Source of the DNA: Tomocerus qinae
Lineage: Eukaryota > Arthropoda > Collembola > Entomobryomorpha > Tomoceridae
Direction: 5' to 3'
NCBI GenBank assembly: GCA_020055645.1
Contig: CM034546.1
Span: 51,894,001 to 51,958,000, forward strand
Length of the DNA: 64,000 nucleotides
This document shows, one piece after another, positions 46,928-57,053 of this stretch; within the stretch, counting starts at the first letter, position 1; each line of letters starts with the position of its first letter. Both the position numbers and the translations under genes were made by a program. The notes under the pieces are model-generated. The model saw only the letters and a list, made by a program, of their open reading frames with translations. It did not search any database and was not told where the DNA came from.

Positions 46928-47798
46928 TGTGTTAACACGTACACATTAATATGCCGAACTACTTCAAATATCGCTTTTATTACTCTTGCGAGGTTCTATG
47001 TCTTTTTCCTACTGCATTTCTGCCTTTTGATGTCTTTACCTGTTAAATTGAAATATCTCTCCCACTAACTACATTGTAAAGAGTTATAAATCCACATCAC
47101 TAATTGTGCCACGCAAAATATATCTATTTATCATGCATGCAAATGTGAAATGTGTGAATTAATGTTTTCGCTACGTACCTATGTACCTATGTCGGGTAAC
47201 TTCGGAAGTTATCAGACATAGGTACATAGGTACCAGTTTACTAAGACCAGTTTACGTAAAATCATATAATATAGGGATTATTTTCTGTACATTGGAAATT
47301 AAAAATATTTAAATTCTAGTTATCTAAGAAAAATGAGCGTGAGATTGGAGAAATTGCATGCCAAAATGATTTGTGAAATTTTGATGGAGAGTAAAATGTA
47401 ACAACTTGCTGTTAGTATATAGGTATTTGACTTGATGAATTGTGATTCCTGGACGGATGCTTTTATTGCGATAATTATAGCTAAGGCTAAGTATTTTTTT
47501 TATGTATTTATATGTACTGTGAGCTTAGTCTTAATTGTATTAAATATTCACAACTAACTGTTTTTTGAGTTAGAGCTGTGGCTTTATAAGAAAAATAATA
47601 CATAAAGTATTTATGAGTAATATTAATTTAATATTTACCAATTACTCACATATTCCAAGCCCATAATCAGTTTCTAATAAACGCTTTAAATGTTCTAACC
47701 TTGCTGCATTATTGTGTATAATAATATTAACAAAGGTTTAGCATACAAAAGTTAACTAAGCCACTTAGCATTGACGGAGACGTCATAAATGTTTTTTG
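46928..47798. other. Intergenic between arrestin 7 and lipocalin-like copy 3
   Basis: Both flanks match the copy-6 locus, but about 620 bp in the middle (roughly 46985-47615) are absent there. No gene is seen. A perfect 19-bp inverted pair lies at 47175-47233. Confidence 0.5.
47175..47233. repeat. Perfect 19-bp hairpin
   Basis: GTACCTATGTACCTATGTC at 47175-47193 is exactly complementary to 47215-47233, with a 21-base loop that itself contains TTCCGAAGTT-like symmetry. Probably a small foldback remnant. Confidence 0.6.
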
Positions 47799-48400
47799 CT
47801 ATTCATTTGAACATTTCCTTTCGTCATACAAAGTAACAACAATAGTATCTTCAGAGAATCCTATTGATGCAATATGGTCGGTTATAGTTTTCTTTTCTGA
47901 TTTAGTAAGGCTCTTCGTTATCGAATGCACTGTCCAGCCAACTTGACCGTTTGGAAAGCAACTGATACCAATCTGTATATTCTTATTGTCCGAGAAAGTT
48001 ATGTAGTAGTTGTAGTAGACATCTTTGTCCAAAAATTGTATATTATTAAATTGCTTAAATAAAATAACAAATTATTCCAAAGTAAATGGATGTGTTAAAA
48101 TCAAAAAAGCTAACGTTGTTTGGTTGTCGTTGAAGTTATTTCACACAATAATAGTCCCGGAAAATCTAGAGAATTATTACAATTCCAATTGGAGATGAAA
48201 TTTCTTTGGCCAAAGAACTGGCCACTGACACCGTCTTTTGGGTCTTCGGCGTGTAAAACTTTAGCTCTAAAACAGGAATCCTCATATTTATCCGGTGATG
48301 ACAGAAGGGATTCTCCCCTCATGGATTTTACAAATTGAAGCCTTGCAATGTTATTCCCTAGAACATAATGCCATCCATCTGACGGCTGGCTCTTCTTAAT
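47799..48400 (-). CDS. Lipocalin-like secreted protein, copy 3 (5' exon not found)
   Basis: Two exons on the - strand: 48115-48400 (acceptor TGTGTTTCAG, donor CAAC/GTTAGC) and 47799-48022 (acceptor CAAAG, stop TAG). They join in phase 1, as in the lipocalin-like gene at 35294-36343. The product has DGWHYVLGN near its start at the place of the GxW block, SCFRAKVLHAED, VYYNYYITFSDNKNIQIGI, GWTVHSITKSLTKSEKKTI and a terminal Cys in DERKCSNE. The exon with a signal peptide was not recognised upstream, so the gene may be incomplete or the exon may be distant. Similarity to copy 1 is in layout rather than high identity. It is the better-preserved partner of the pseudogene at 30925-31697. Confidence 0.55.
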
Positions 48401-49832
48401 CTGAAACACAATTGACAATTATATTTGTGGAAATTAATATTTCTAACCAATTATTGGTAACATTGGAGATATAATTTAGAAATTTCTTATTTAATACAAC
48501 CGTATTTCATTTGTGCAAAGTTGCATAGTATTGTCGGCTATTATTTTCAAACCTCATATTATAATATTATTTTTGTAATATATTATAACCATAATTTTTA
48601 TGATAAATTGGATTTATTTACACTTCTTTTGTTATTTCATACCCATTCCCAATCAATTCCTGCGAAGGGTTTTGGCTTAAAGCACAATTTAATTCTAAGC
48701 ATTTCTGGTTTAACCATAAAAATATTGCATATTTCTAGGTTTTCGAAATAATTATGGTTACGGATCTACTTTAGTATTATATAAAATACATATTATTGCA
48801 TTGGCCATAATTCACAGTCTAATGGACATATAGCTATATTAATTAAATTTGAATCAAAAAATTGCATGAAGTAATTATTATTCATTAAAAAGTAATTGAA
48901 TAATTTGTATTGTTATCCATTTATACAAAAACAGCTATTTCGCTTTGTCAGTGTTTATAAATAAATAATTATTCTTTATGATTATTTAATGTTATTTGTC
49001 ATGCCATCGTCTTAAAGAATTGTTCTTGATTGATGATCATTGCATCATCTTTATTTTATAATTTTATATTTGCTATTTCAACAACCTAAATTTAAGCTAA
49101 ACCTACTGTTACTCATAACTTTCATTAACGTTTATTATTGTGTTAATTATCATCCATAACTGTTTTTCGGATGCTAGTATTTCACAAGTGCATGCCATAA
49201 GATTTTTATCACTATAATATACAATTAATGGTGCTTTCTTTGTGATAAACACGACTAACTACTGTGTATTTATTAAATTTTTATTGCAACTTCCATATTT
49301 ACTTGAAGGGAAGGAAGTATGCATTCAAGATACAGTTGTAATAAACAATGACATGTAAATGCCGTATTTTGCAATAATACTAAGGCAAATGCACATAATA
49401 TTTGCAATTGCTTACTACTACTACTCTATTACTACTAGTCGGTCTCGCGCTCTCGTGCGAGTAGGACATCAAAAGAATGTCCGCACCGTCCTGATGTACT
49501 TAATTTTTATAAACTTAGCTACTATTTCGTTAGATTTAGTGGATATAACACAGGCGCATCTTGTCATTGACAAATATGTCTAGTGAAATTGACTCTTAAT
49601 ACTCAATTTACTATATTTTACAATATTTTACAATATTTTATAACTAACCAAAACCACGAGGCTGCTGAAGCTTCTGGAAGCTTCCGCAGCTGCTTCTTCT
49701 TCCATGCAGGTAAGTTAAGGTAGTATGGCATGGTAAGCACACTTTGCAACTACTGCCACTCTCTTGCTGGAACCGAAGACTGCTAAAGCACACAACTACT
49801 TTCCTTGGCTAATTCCAATCATTTTCTTTTAA
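48401..49832. other. Intergenic, no supported gene
   Basis: AT-rich to about 49400; no signal-peptide exon for the neighbouring lipocalin could be identified. From about 49420 the composition becomes more GC-rich (TCTCGCGCTCTCGTGCGAG palindrome, GCTTCTGGAAGCTTCCGCAGC), probably the 5' region of the mobile-element ORF that follows. A CTATTACTACTA word recurs at 49421 and 51253, flanking that ORF. Confidence 0.45.
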
Positions 49833-50825
49833 ATGAAGCCCCCCAATTCTACTGAGAAAGTTCTTAGGAACCCAGAGGGCTTCGGCTCACTTGCTGACTC
49901 CTGGTCAAATGAGGTCGCCGAAAACGAAGATGACATCCTTAAGGACGATGATGAGGAGATCGAGGAATTGCGATCACCAGGTCTTTCTGACCTATTAGAG
50001 AACAGCAAAATAGAAGAAAATCCTTCAATGACGGCAGCTGACACCGCATCTCCGAAGGAAGTGGAGTTTCCCCCATTAGGAGGAAAATGGCAAACAGTCA
50101 AAAAAAATAATCCAAGTAAGGCACAGAGGCAGAGGAATTGGCTGCATAGGGGGGATACAGTTCTAATGCCTCCTCCTTCTGCTCCAAGGAGAGCTGCCTC
50201 TAGAAAAAGACCTAATTCTTCTTCGCCCCTAAACAAGCCCCCAAATAAAAGGGTTTCCAAACCAGATTGTACCAATGTAACTATTACATTTCGAGTTGAC
50301 AGTCTGGCAGAAATTCCTCAAACACTGGCTGAAAAAGTCAGAGAATATCTTGATAAACAGATTGGAGAGGCAGCTGACCTTAGCTTCGCCATCCAAACCG
50401 GAACAAGGAAAGTTCAAGGAGGTTATATTATATATCCTTGTGCTAATCCAGACACAGCGAAGTGGATAATAGATAAAATTAATCAATTTTTTCCAGAAGG
50501 TGACAGTAACCCTGTTGCAGAAAACCCACAATCACCCCTACAGGGTTGGTTGGACGAGGATTTCAAACAGGCGGTCATTTCCATACAAATTTTTGCTAAA
50601 ACCACCCCTAATTACAGTGATTTTTTTTCGCAGATTGCAAAACAAAACCCAGGGTTTGATACGACATGGCAGTGGAGAGTGTTCCGCACGATACCATGTC
50701 CTAGTGATAACCCTTCCTACTTCCTGTGCTACTTCCATGTAGTGCAGGAATTACTGATGTTTGTCAGAGCCAACAATAATACTCTGTTTCATCTCTCTAG
50801 CTCGCTTGCAGTCAGAGAGCAATAA
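49833..50825 (+). CDS. 330-residue intronless ORF, mobile-element type (ORF1-like)
   Basis: By far the longest single frame in the window and clearly richer in G+C than its surroundings. Residues 1-70 are acidic (DDILKDDDEEIEELRSPG), followed by VEFPPLGGKWQTVKKNNPSK and a basic, Pro/Ser-rich stretch (RRAASRKRPNSSSPLNKPPN) like a nuclear signal. Then comes a folded-looking region with VRVDS-like and EKVREYLDKQIGEAA helices and VQGGYIIYPCANPDTAKWII, which recalls the DUF4780-type domain found in arthropod retroelement ORFs. No catalytic motif, zinc knuckle or transposase residues are seen, and no inverted or long terminal repeats were established. Best guess: ORF1-like nucleic-acid-binding protein of a retroelement or a domesticated copy; the frame is undamaged. 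Family assignment is tentative. Confidence 0.55.
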   Translation: MKPPNSTEKVLRNPEGFGSLADSWSNEVAENEDDILKDDDEEIEELRSPGLSDLLENSKIEENPSMTAADTASPKEVEFPPLGGKWQTVKKNNPSKAQRQRNWLHRGDTVLMPPPSAPRRAASRKRPNSSSPLNKPPNKRVSKPDCTNVTITFRVDSLAEIPQTLAEKVREYLDKQIGEAADLSFAIQTGTRKVQGGYIIYPCANPDTAKWIIDKINQFFPEGDSNPVAENPQSPLQGWLDEDFKQAVISIQIFAKTTPNYSDFFSQIAKQNPGFDTTWQWRVFRTIPCPSDNPSYFLCYFHVVQELLMFVRANNNTLFHLSSSLAVREQ

Positions 50826-53577
50826 TAATCGCCAAGTGCCAGATGAAAAATTAATATAAATCAAATGCAAATTTGTGAATCTCGAGTTCAATAAAGCTAT
50901 TTGAGAATAATTAAACTAATCTTTATTCTTCATACAGATCCTTCTGCATGACGCGACATGACGTAATTACATTAACTATTATTATAATAGCGTTCAAGTA
51001 CCCCTCCTGTTACACAGGTGTCTGATTCATGTTTTAAAGTTTTTGTTTATTCAAAATCGAGTAGAATTAGTGACCGCAATCACTTTCATTGTCATCTATA
51101 TGCTTTGATCATATACAAGATGCTTTCGACGTGATTACGGTCGGGTATTAACTTGTCACGGGAGCCACTGCAAGTAAGTCCTCGCGGCTTGAGCGGTAGT
51201 GCAGTTTACTCTTCAATAGTAAATTTGCACTCTCCCACTAACACACACACACTCTATTACTACTACTCGTAGCAGTCTGTGATTCTGTATGTATAGCAAA
51301 TAAAATACATGTCAATTTTCAATGGATGGAAAAAGATGACAATTTTTGACAATTGACATTTTTTCTTCGGGCCACCATTAGTCCCACATTGACGGAACAA
51401 AACCTCAACACATTGCTGAACTGAATGCAAGAATTATAGCCGAAGCTGCAGAGATTATCCCGATGTAACTCTTAAACGCTCGACTTCCTCGAGCCGAATA
51501 GAGGAAGTGGGAACATAGAGAATTGGTAAAATTTATTAAATTAAAATACATGTATAAATCCCATACTATGTCTTAGTAAATCACTGACCTTGTTGTACAT
51601 ACATTTCGATACATTTTACATAACATGCATGTAAGCGGAAAACTATTTTAATCACGAAGAATCTAAAAATACATATTTTAGGAATGAACTATTATTAAAA
51701 TTTATATAGTTTGTATATTACAAGAAAAGTCATCGATATCATTTTAATATTCCATGACACTATCGTTTGATTGGTATAACCCTTACTAATGTGGTTACAC
51801 AGAAAGTATTTAATTTTAGGTGAGAGAGCATGTAATCATAAGCTACACCTATTGCATATAAGCGATTTCTGACCATATGCTCATAAGCGACAATTTTCTT
51901 ATTATGAATTATGAATAAACTGTTAAAACTATAAAATTACAATTGCTAGAAATGTCTCTTAATTTTTCAAGCACAACGGATTACTATTAAAATGACTTGC
52001 AGATTTAAATGCATGTCAAAAGCGTATTAACATCATAGGTGGAAGTATAACTTTAATTACAGTTATAGTTATGTCTATATTGTAGTCAAACAATAACCTA
52101 TATCAAAAATATGTAGGCTATATACCTATATACTGCAATATTTAAAGTCTTTAGTTTCCACACAGTACGAAAGAAATAAGGAAAATACTTGAAAATCAAA
52201 ATTGTCGCTTATGATAAAATGGCCTTTGTCACTTGTGATAAAATGGCCCCAATTCATTTTAAAAAGTGGCGTTTATGATGATATGACCCTCAACTTTGGA
52301 AACCCAAAAGAAATACTTCCAATGTAGCTATACTAACAAGTCGTATACCGTTCGAAAGCCTGTTTCAAGGCCTATCAACTGACATCATAAAATATGACAT
52401 TTTCAACCCACAACTAAAATGTCAGCATTTCTTGTGAACCATGTTTTAATTTTGAAATTATAAATTACAAAATGGAATTTGGAGTAATATTACTTTATAA
52501 GAGCTCCGTTTATATCTACTCTTTGATGTGTAGCCTTGGACAAAAATTCATAATTGGGTTCCACAGGACCCAGGAAAATATTCCATGCTCATTTCATCCG
52601 ATTTGACCCCCCCCCCAAATTTCGAACCCTGAAATAAATGCTTGCCGTTTAGGTACACTGACAAGATTTATACTATTTAAAGGGTCATCTCCAGAACTAT
52701 GAAATTTAAACTCAATATTGTAAACGATGAACCCATCAGTAAAATGGTAAAGTGCCTAATAACGATATAATAAAGCTAACTGTACATTTTACTGTGCACA
52801 TGCCTCATGTAAATTAGACATCTTTCGAAATTAAATCTTTAACGCGCTTTAACGTTTGAAATTTAATGCAGTACTTTATGCTTACTAACGTTAATACTAT
52901 TTGTACATTTAGCTAGTCATTTTATCACATAGATTAAAAGTCAGTTTCTACTTGACATATTGTACAATTTGTGAGCCACCTATTAATTTTTTATATTATC
53001 TATAATTATAAATACTATTAATTATAACACTGATCAGTTAAAGATTCTATAGATCAAAAATAAATTCAATAAATCAATCAAAATAAATTGAATTAATCAC
53101 GCTCGGTTGTAATGCAATGATTTTTCAAGGTCTGTTACATCATCGGCAATCGCATGCTCGTTCTGTCTTGTGCGTGAGAATACGGAGCAGGATACTTAGG
53201 GTAATGCCCTCAGTGATATCGATTTTCTAACCTACTACTCTAGAAGCAACATGGCATATCTAGACTACATATCATGATATTGCATGTGCATTCCAGCTGT
53301 TGAACATTAGAATATATCTTAACACTTCTTCGGAACGGAACAATTTCACGTTTTCTCTTTAGTTTGAATTAGATTAATTATGTAATATCTGTATTTCAGT
53401 ATCAGAATCAAAATCTAAACCATAAATGAGTACCACATAAATGAAAGTGAATAAATATATAAAGCTGTCATTTGTTAGCATTTACCAAAATATTATTGTG
53501 CAAGTATTTCCAAAATTCAAAACATCACTATAATTATCATTAACATAATTGGTCAGGTATTTCCTGCTAATAGTAAA
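50826..53577. other. Intergenic, 2.75 kb without a supported gene
   Basis: AT-rich. A weak inverted pair of ATAAGCGACAATTTT-type words (about 51885-51905 against 52195-52215) hints at an old foldback element of the TTATGATAAAATGGCC family. From about 53140 to 53260 the sequence resembles 58200-58290 (shared TCTGTCTTGTG and ATCGATTTTCTAAC words), so this is the upstream region common to arrestins 8 and 9. Confidence 0.5.
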
Positions 53578-56500
53578 ATGCCTAAGCAAGATATTTTTAT
53601 TATATTAAACAATCGTCCTCAAAATGGATATACCTCTGGAAGTACCATCACAGGACGAGTTATAATTACCAACGACAGGGTGCAAAGAACAACAGGTAAT
53701 CAATCAAATACATAAATGAATATAATTATTTGAAAAAGTAGATAAATTTCCATTAATTTTGTTAATTTTGATTTGAAAGAACGTTCAAACATTTGAAACT
53801 TAAATTTTTAAAAATATTTCGCAAAATATTTCACCTCACTTTCCTTAAAAATTAAATTTGCTCGAGAACTGTTTGGCGAATGTGGATGAAATGTGGAGTT
53901 TCGTAGATAATTAAACCATATTGAATACACTGTTGTTTGGTCTTTTCTCATTTTTGCATTAGGTTTTCAAAATGTTGAAAATTTACTACTTCTTTGACAG
54001 AAAATATGACTGTCGAATTACATGTTTAAAAAAACATCGGTTTTTGGATTACTACTAATAATTATTGACGTAAAAATTGAAATTGTAAAATGCTTTATGG
54101 GACGGAAAACCTGTTTTAAATGAAAGTTTCGTTTTCATATAGTTTTTATTAGTTTTCTTAATTTTGCATGTTTGATGTGATTATTTTACCTGCTGAATTA
54201 CAATTATAAATTTATTTCTGATTTGAAAAGGAATCAAAATTACATTGCTTGGCTTAGCAGAAGTAGCTTTATTAGCCCCTTATCGTGGCAGAATAGCGGA
54301 TCATAAATGGTATAATCATTCCAGCTCCGAAATCATATTTGAATTGAAGATGGACCTTTTGTACTTGACCGGTACTAATTACTTTTACTTTATAAAATGG
54401 ATTATATAGATTTTAAACCTCATTAATACCATCTAATTGGTTATTCTAAATTTAATTTGTTAATATTGATTATCGCCCAGTAGGACGCTCATTAAAACTG
54501 GAACCTGGCTGTCATAAGTATCCATTCTCATTTCGACTGCCACGAGATATACCATCGTCATTTGAAAGAATAAAAGGGAAAATAGAATACAAATTAACTG
54601 CTACAATGAAAGGAATATTTATCACGGACAGGACTACTACGCTTCCACTAGTTGTTGTTGACTATTTGGATCTAAACCGCGACCCGCGAACCAGACTACC
54701 CATTGCAGTCCAATTCCGAAAAAATTTTTCCATCCTAAGATGTAGCAACCCTATTGAAATTGTATTGCGAGTGCCAAAGAGTGGATTCACACCTGAAGAA
54801 ACAGTTACAATGGAAATAAAAATTGCTAATAATAGTAGAAGCAACATTAGGCGGGCTGAAATATTTCTTGTTCAAGTAACACAAAAATGAACAATTATTA
54901 GTTCAACCATTAATAGTTTATTAATTTATTCAGTTTTATTTCATTATTTATGACGTTATATTTATTCGAAATATTTTAGTTGACATTTTGTCATAATATT
55001 GATTTAAAATTCGCAATAATTTTAGTTAAGAACATTTAGTTCATTTTTATTTGAAAATAATTATTTAAAAAAATTTTAATGTTTTTCTAACTGAAATGCA
55101 TATACAGGAGGTTTCATACAAAGCAATTTGTCGAACAGAGGTGGAATTCCAAAAATTTCGGTTGAAAAACTCACCTTCGGTATCAAGTGGGGAAAATACA
55201 GCTTTAAGAGCCACTTTAAAAATACCGAATCTGCCGGCTACAAATCTATCAAGTGTACGCGGAAGAATTATCCGAGTGCAATATTTTCTTGAGGTAAGTT
55301 TAGTTTAATTCTTTAATCAATCTACTTTAGAAAACAAGATAACAAACGACAAATAATAACAAATGAAAAAATTAATTATGTTGGTGTCAATTATGTAACT
55401 GTCAAAGTTTTTCGAGGTTTATCGTGGAAGTATTATTTTTGACAATACAAAGCTCTAATTACTAATTTTAATGTCAATGGTGACAATCAGTAATCAGCGT
55501 TGATAATTTTGAACTATAACAAAGCTTCACTGTGTAGTACAAAAGAAAATATTAACCATCTAGTATTATTACTTCATAAAAAATAGAGTAGGATTTCAGT
55601 AATTTGAGCAACAAATTGAAGCATATTATAATGTATCCATAGTATATCGTCTACCTCTTATAAAGAAGGCATATCGTTCCTTAAGGACGGAAAAAGCCTC
55701 TATCCACTTTTAGATTGGTGCAGTAAATAGCCTATATTCATACGCTTGTTGGTGGAGTTAGTCTATTTTACTGCACCAAACGAAAAATGAATATTGGCGT
55801 TTTTTTAAACCAAACAAAAAACGGATATTGGTATTTTTCCTTCCTTAAAGGACGATATGTTTAGTATCTGCGATCATTTCCGTCGTTTTGAAAAAAATAT
55901 TTTTGATGGCACCGCTACAAAGTAACAAAAGAATTTTATCCTGACCGCGACAATGTGGCAAGCCACAAAATTTTTATGAAAATTGGCCAAAATGTTTAAA
56001 AAACTGCAAATTCTATTGTGGCGCCATTTCCAATTTTCAATATTTTCAAAAATGTGGTATGTCACATTGTCGTGGTCATAATAAAATGGTTTGTTACTTT
56101 AAGTCACCAACTTTTTTTACGTCAAGTCACCAACACCAACTTATATTTTTTTTAATTTTTGCAGCTGAAACTAACATTTTCTTGTTGGGAAAAGGCTTTT
56201 GTGCGAAGGATTCCAATTATTATTGGAACAGTTCCAATACAGAGCCACAGTGATCAACCTTCAAGGACGTCTCAATCGCAAAATGTGCCCTTAAACAATT
56301 CATATTTTTATAATAGTAACATTCGTACAATAATCCTACCTGCATTCCGTCCTTCAGTCCCTGTTATCCGTGAATTCCAATACAATCCCAGCATCTCAGG
56401 TCCATTTGACGAACATGATTCGGATGATGTCAGCAATTGTAGCGGATTCGGCCTTCCTCCTCCATACGAAAACTTTGCAGAATTGCGTAAGAAATAAAAT

Positions 56501-57053
56501 TTAAACAACAAGGGTCGCAACCAAAAATGAGTTCAAAAAAGCTTCTTAAATGTAATTAATACGATAGATTTAGCAGTTACTGCCTTTTAAAAAACCATTT
56601 TCGGTGAAGGGTGATTTAAAACGAACTCTCATGCAGTGTTTGACTAGCCACCAGCTAGTGGATAAAATGGTTTTATCCAGGCTAAAATGACTTGGTCAGT
56701 GGATAAAATGAAAACACATATAAATTTGACTATGGTCATTTTAGCCAGTATCCATTTTATCCGGATAAAACGGCCTCCTGGCTGGCTAAAATGTAAAAAA
56801 GCCGGATAAAATAAAACACTGCTCTCATGGTTGTGGCCATATTGTGAGCATATTATGACAATATTTTATACCACAGTAATTGTAGTAATATTAATTTCCA
56901 TATTAAGGGTGTCTCAATCCTTGTATAGTATAATATTATTATTTTATAGTATAATATTATTATATTTTAAGGTTGATTGTAAATTTTGTTATTTTAGCTC
57001 CATCTTACATAGAGGCAATTAAACTGGAGATGGCCGAAGATGATAACGCTTAA
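53578..57053 (+). CDS. Alpha-arrestin copy 8, intact divergent gene
   Basis: Exons: 53578-53695, 54231-54371, 54484-54875, 55108-55293, 56165-56486 and 56998-57053; 404 residues, all open. Starts MPKQDIFIILNNRPQNGYTS. N-domain markers: GIKITLLGLAEVAL, PRDIPSSFERIKGKIEY and DYLDLNRDPRTRL. C-domain: PKSGFTPEETVTMEIKI, AEIFLVQ and RIPIIIGTVPIQ. The tail keeps PPPY (377-380) and PPSY (387-390). Differences from the other copies: intron 4 has an ordinary GT donor (GAG/GTAAGT), and the exon-3 acceptor is CAGTAG with the new CAG three bases upstream. Introns 4 and 5 carry three inserted elements. It is probably the oldest branch of the array, and its promoter region is duplicated before copy 9. Confidence 0.9.
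55675..55854. mobile_element. CGTTCCTTAAGG foldback in intron 4 of arrestin 8
   Basis: A 180-bp decayed member of the CGTCCCTTAAGG family, flanked by ATAT on both sides (55671-55674 and 55855-55858). Arms carry the GGAAAAAGCCTCTATCCAC word known from the 38-kb copies. Confidence 0.78.
55905..56100. repeat. Decayed AGTAACAAACCATTTTATC foldback
   Basis: CTACAAAGTAACAAAAGAATTTTATCC at the left (given here only by position, 55915-55941) has an inverted answer around AAAATGGTTTGTTACTTT (about 56083-56100). Same module as the foldback in the LINE at 32763-33062. No intact ends. Confidence 0.5.
56634..56821. mobile_element. hAT-type MITE in intron 5 of arrestin 8
   Basis: A 188-bp element starting CAGTGTTTGAC and ending AAACACTG, flanked by CTCTCATG (56626-56633 and 56822-56829). 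The 8-bp duplication and CAGTG end fit hAT. Inner words (TTTTATCC.GGCTAAAATG) resemble the foldback at 4314-4808. It landed just beside the right arm of the intron-5 stem without destroying it. Confidence 0.82.

Noticed and set aside
49833..50275. 148-residue - strand frame opposite the 330-residue ORF
   Set aside because: Shadow frame in a GC-richer coding region; Leu/Ser/Phe-rich composition typical of antisense reading.
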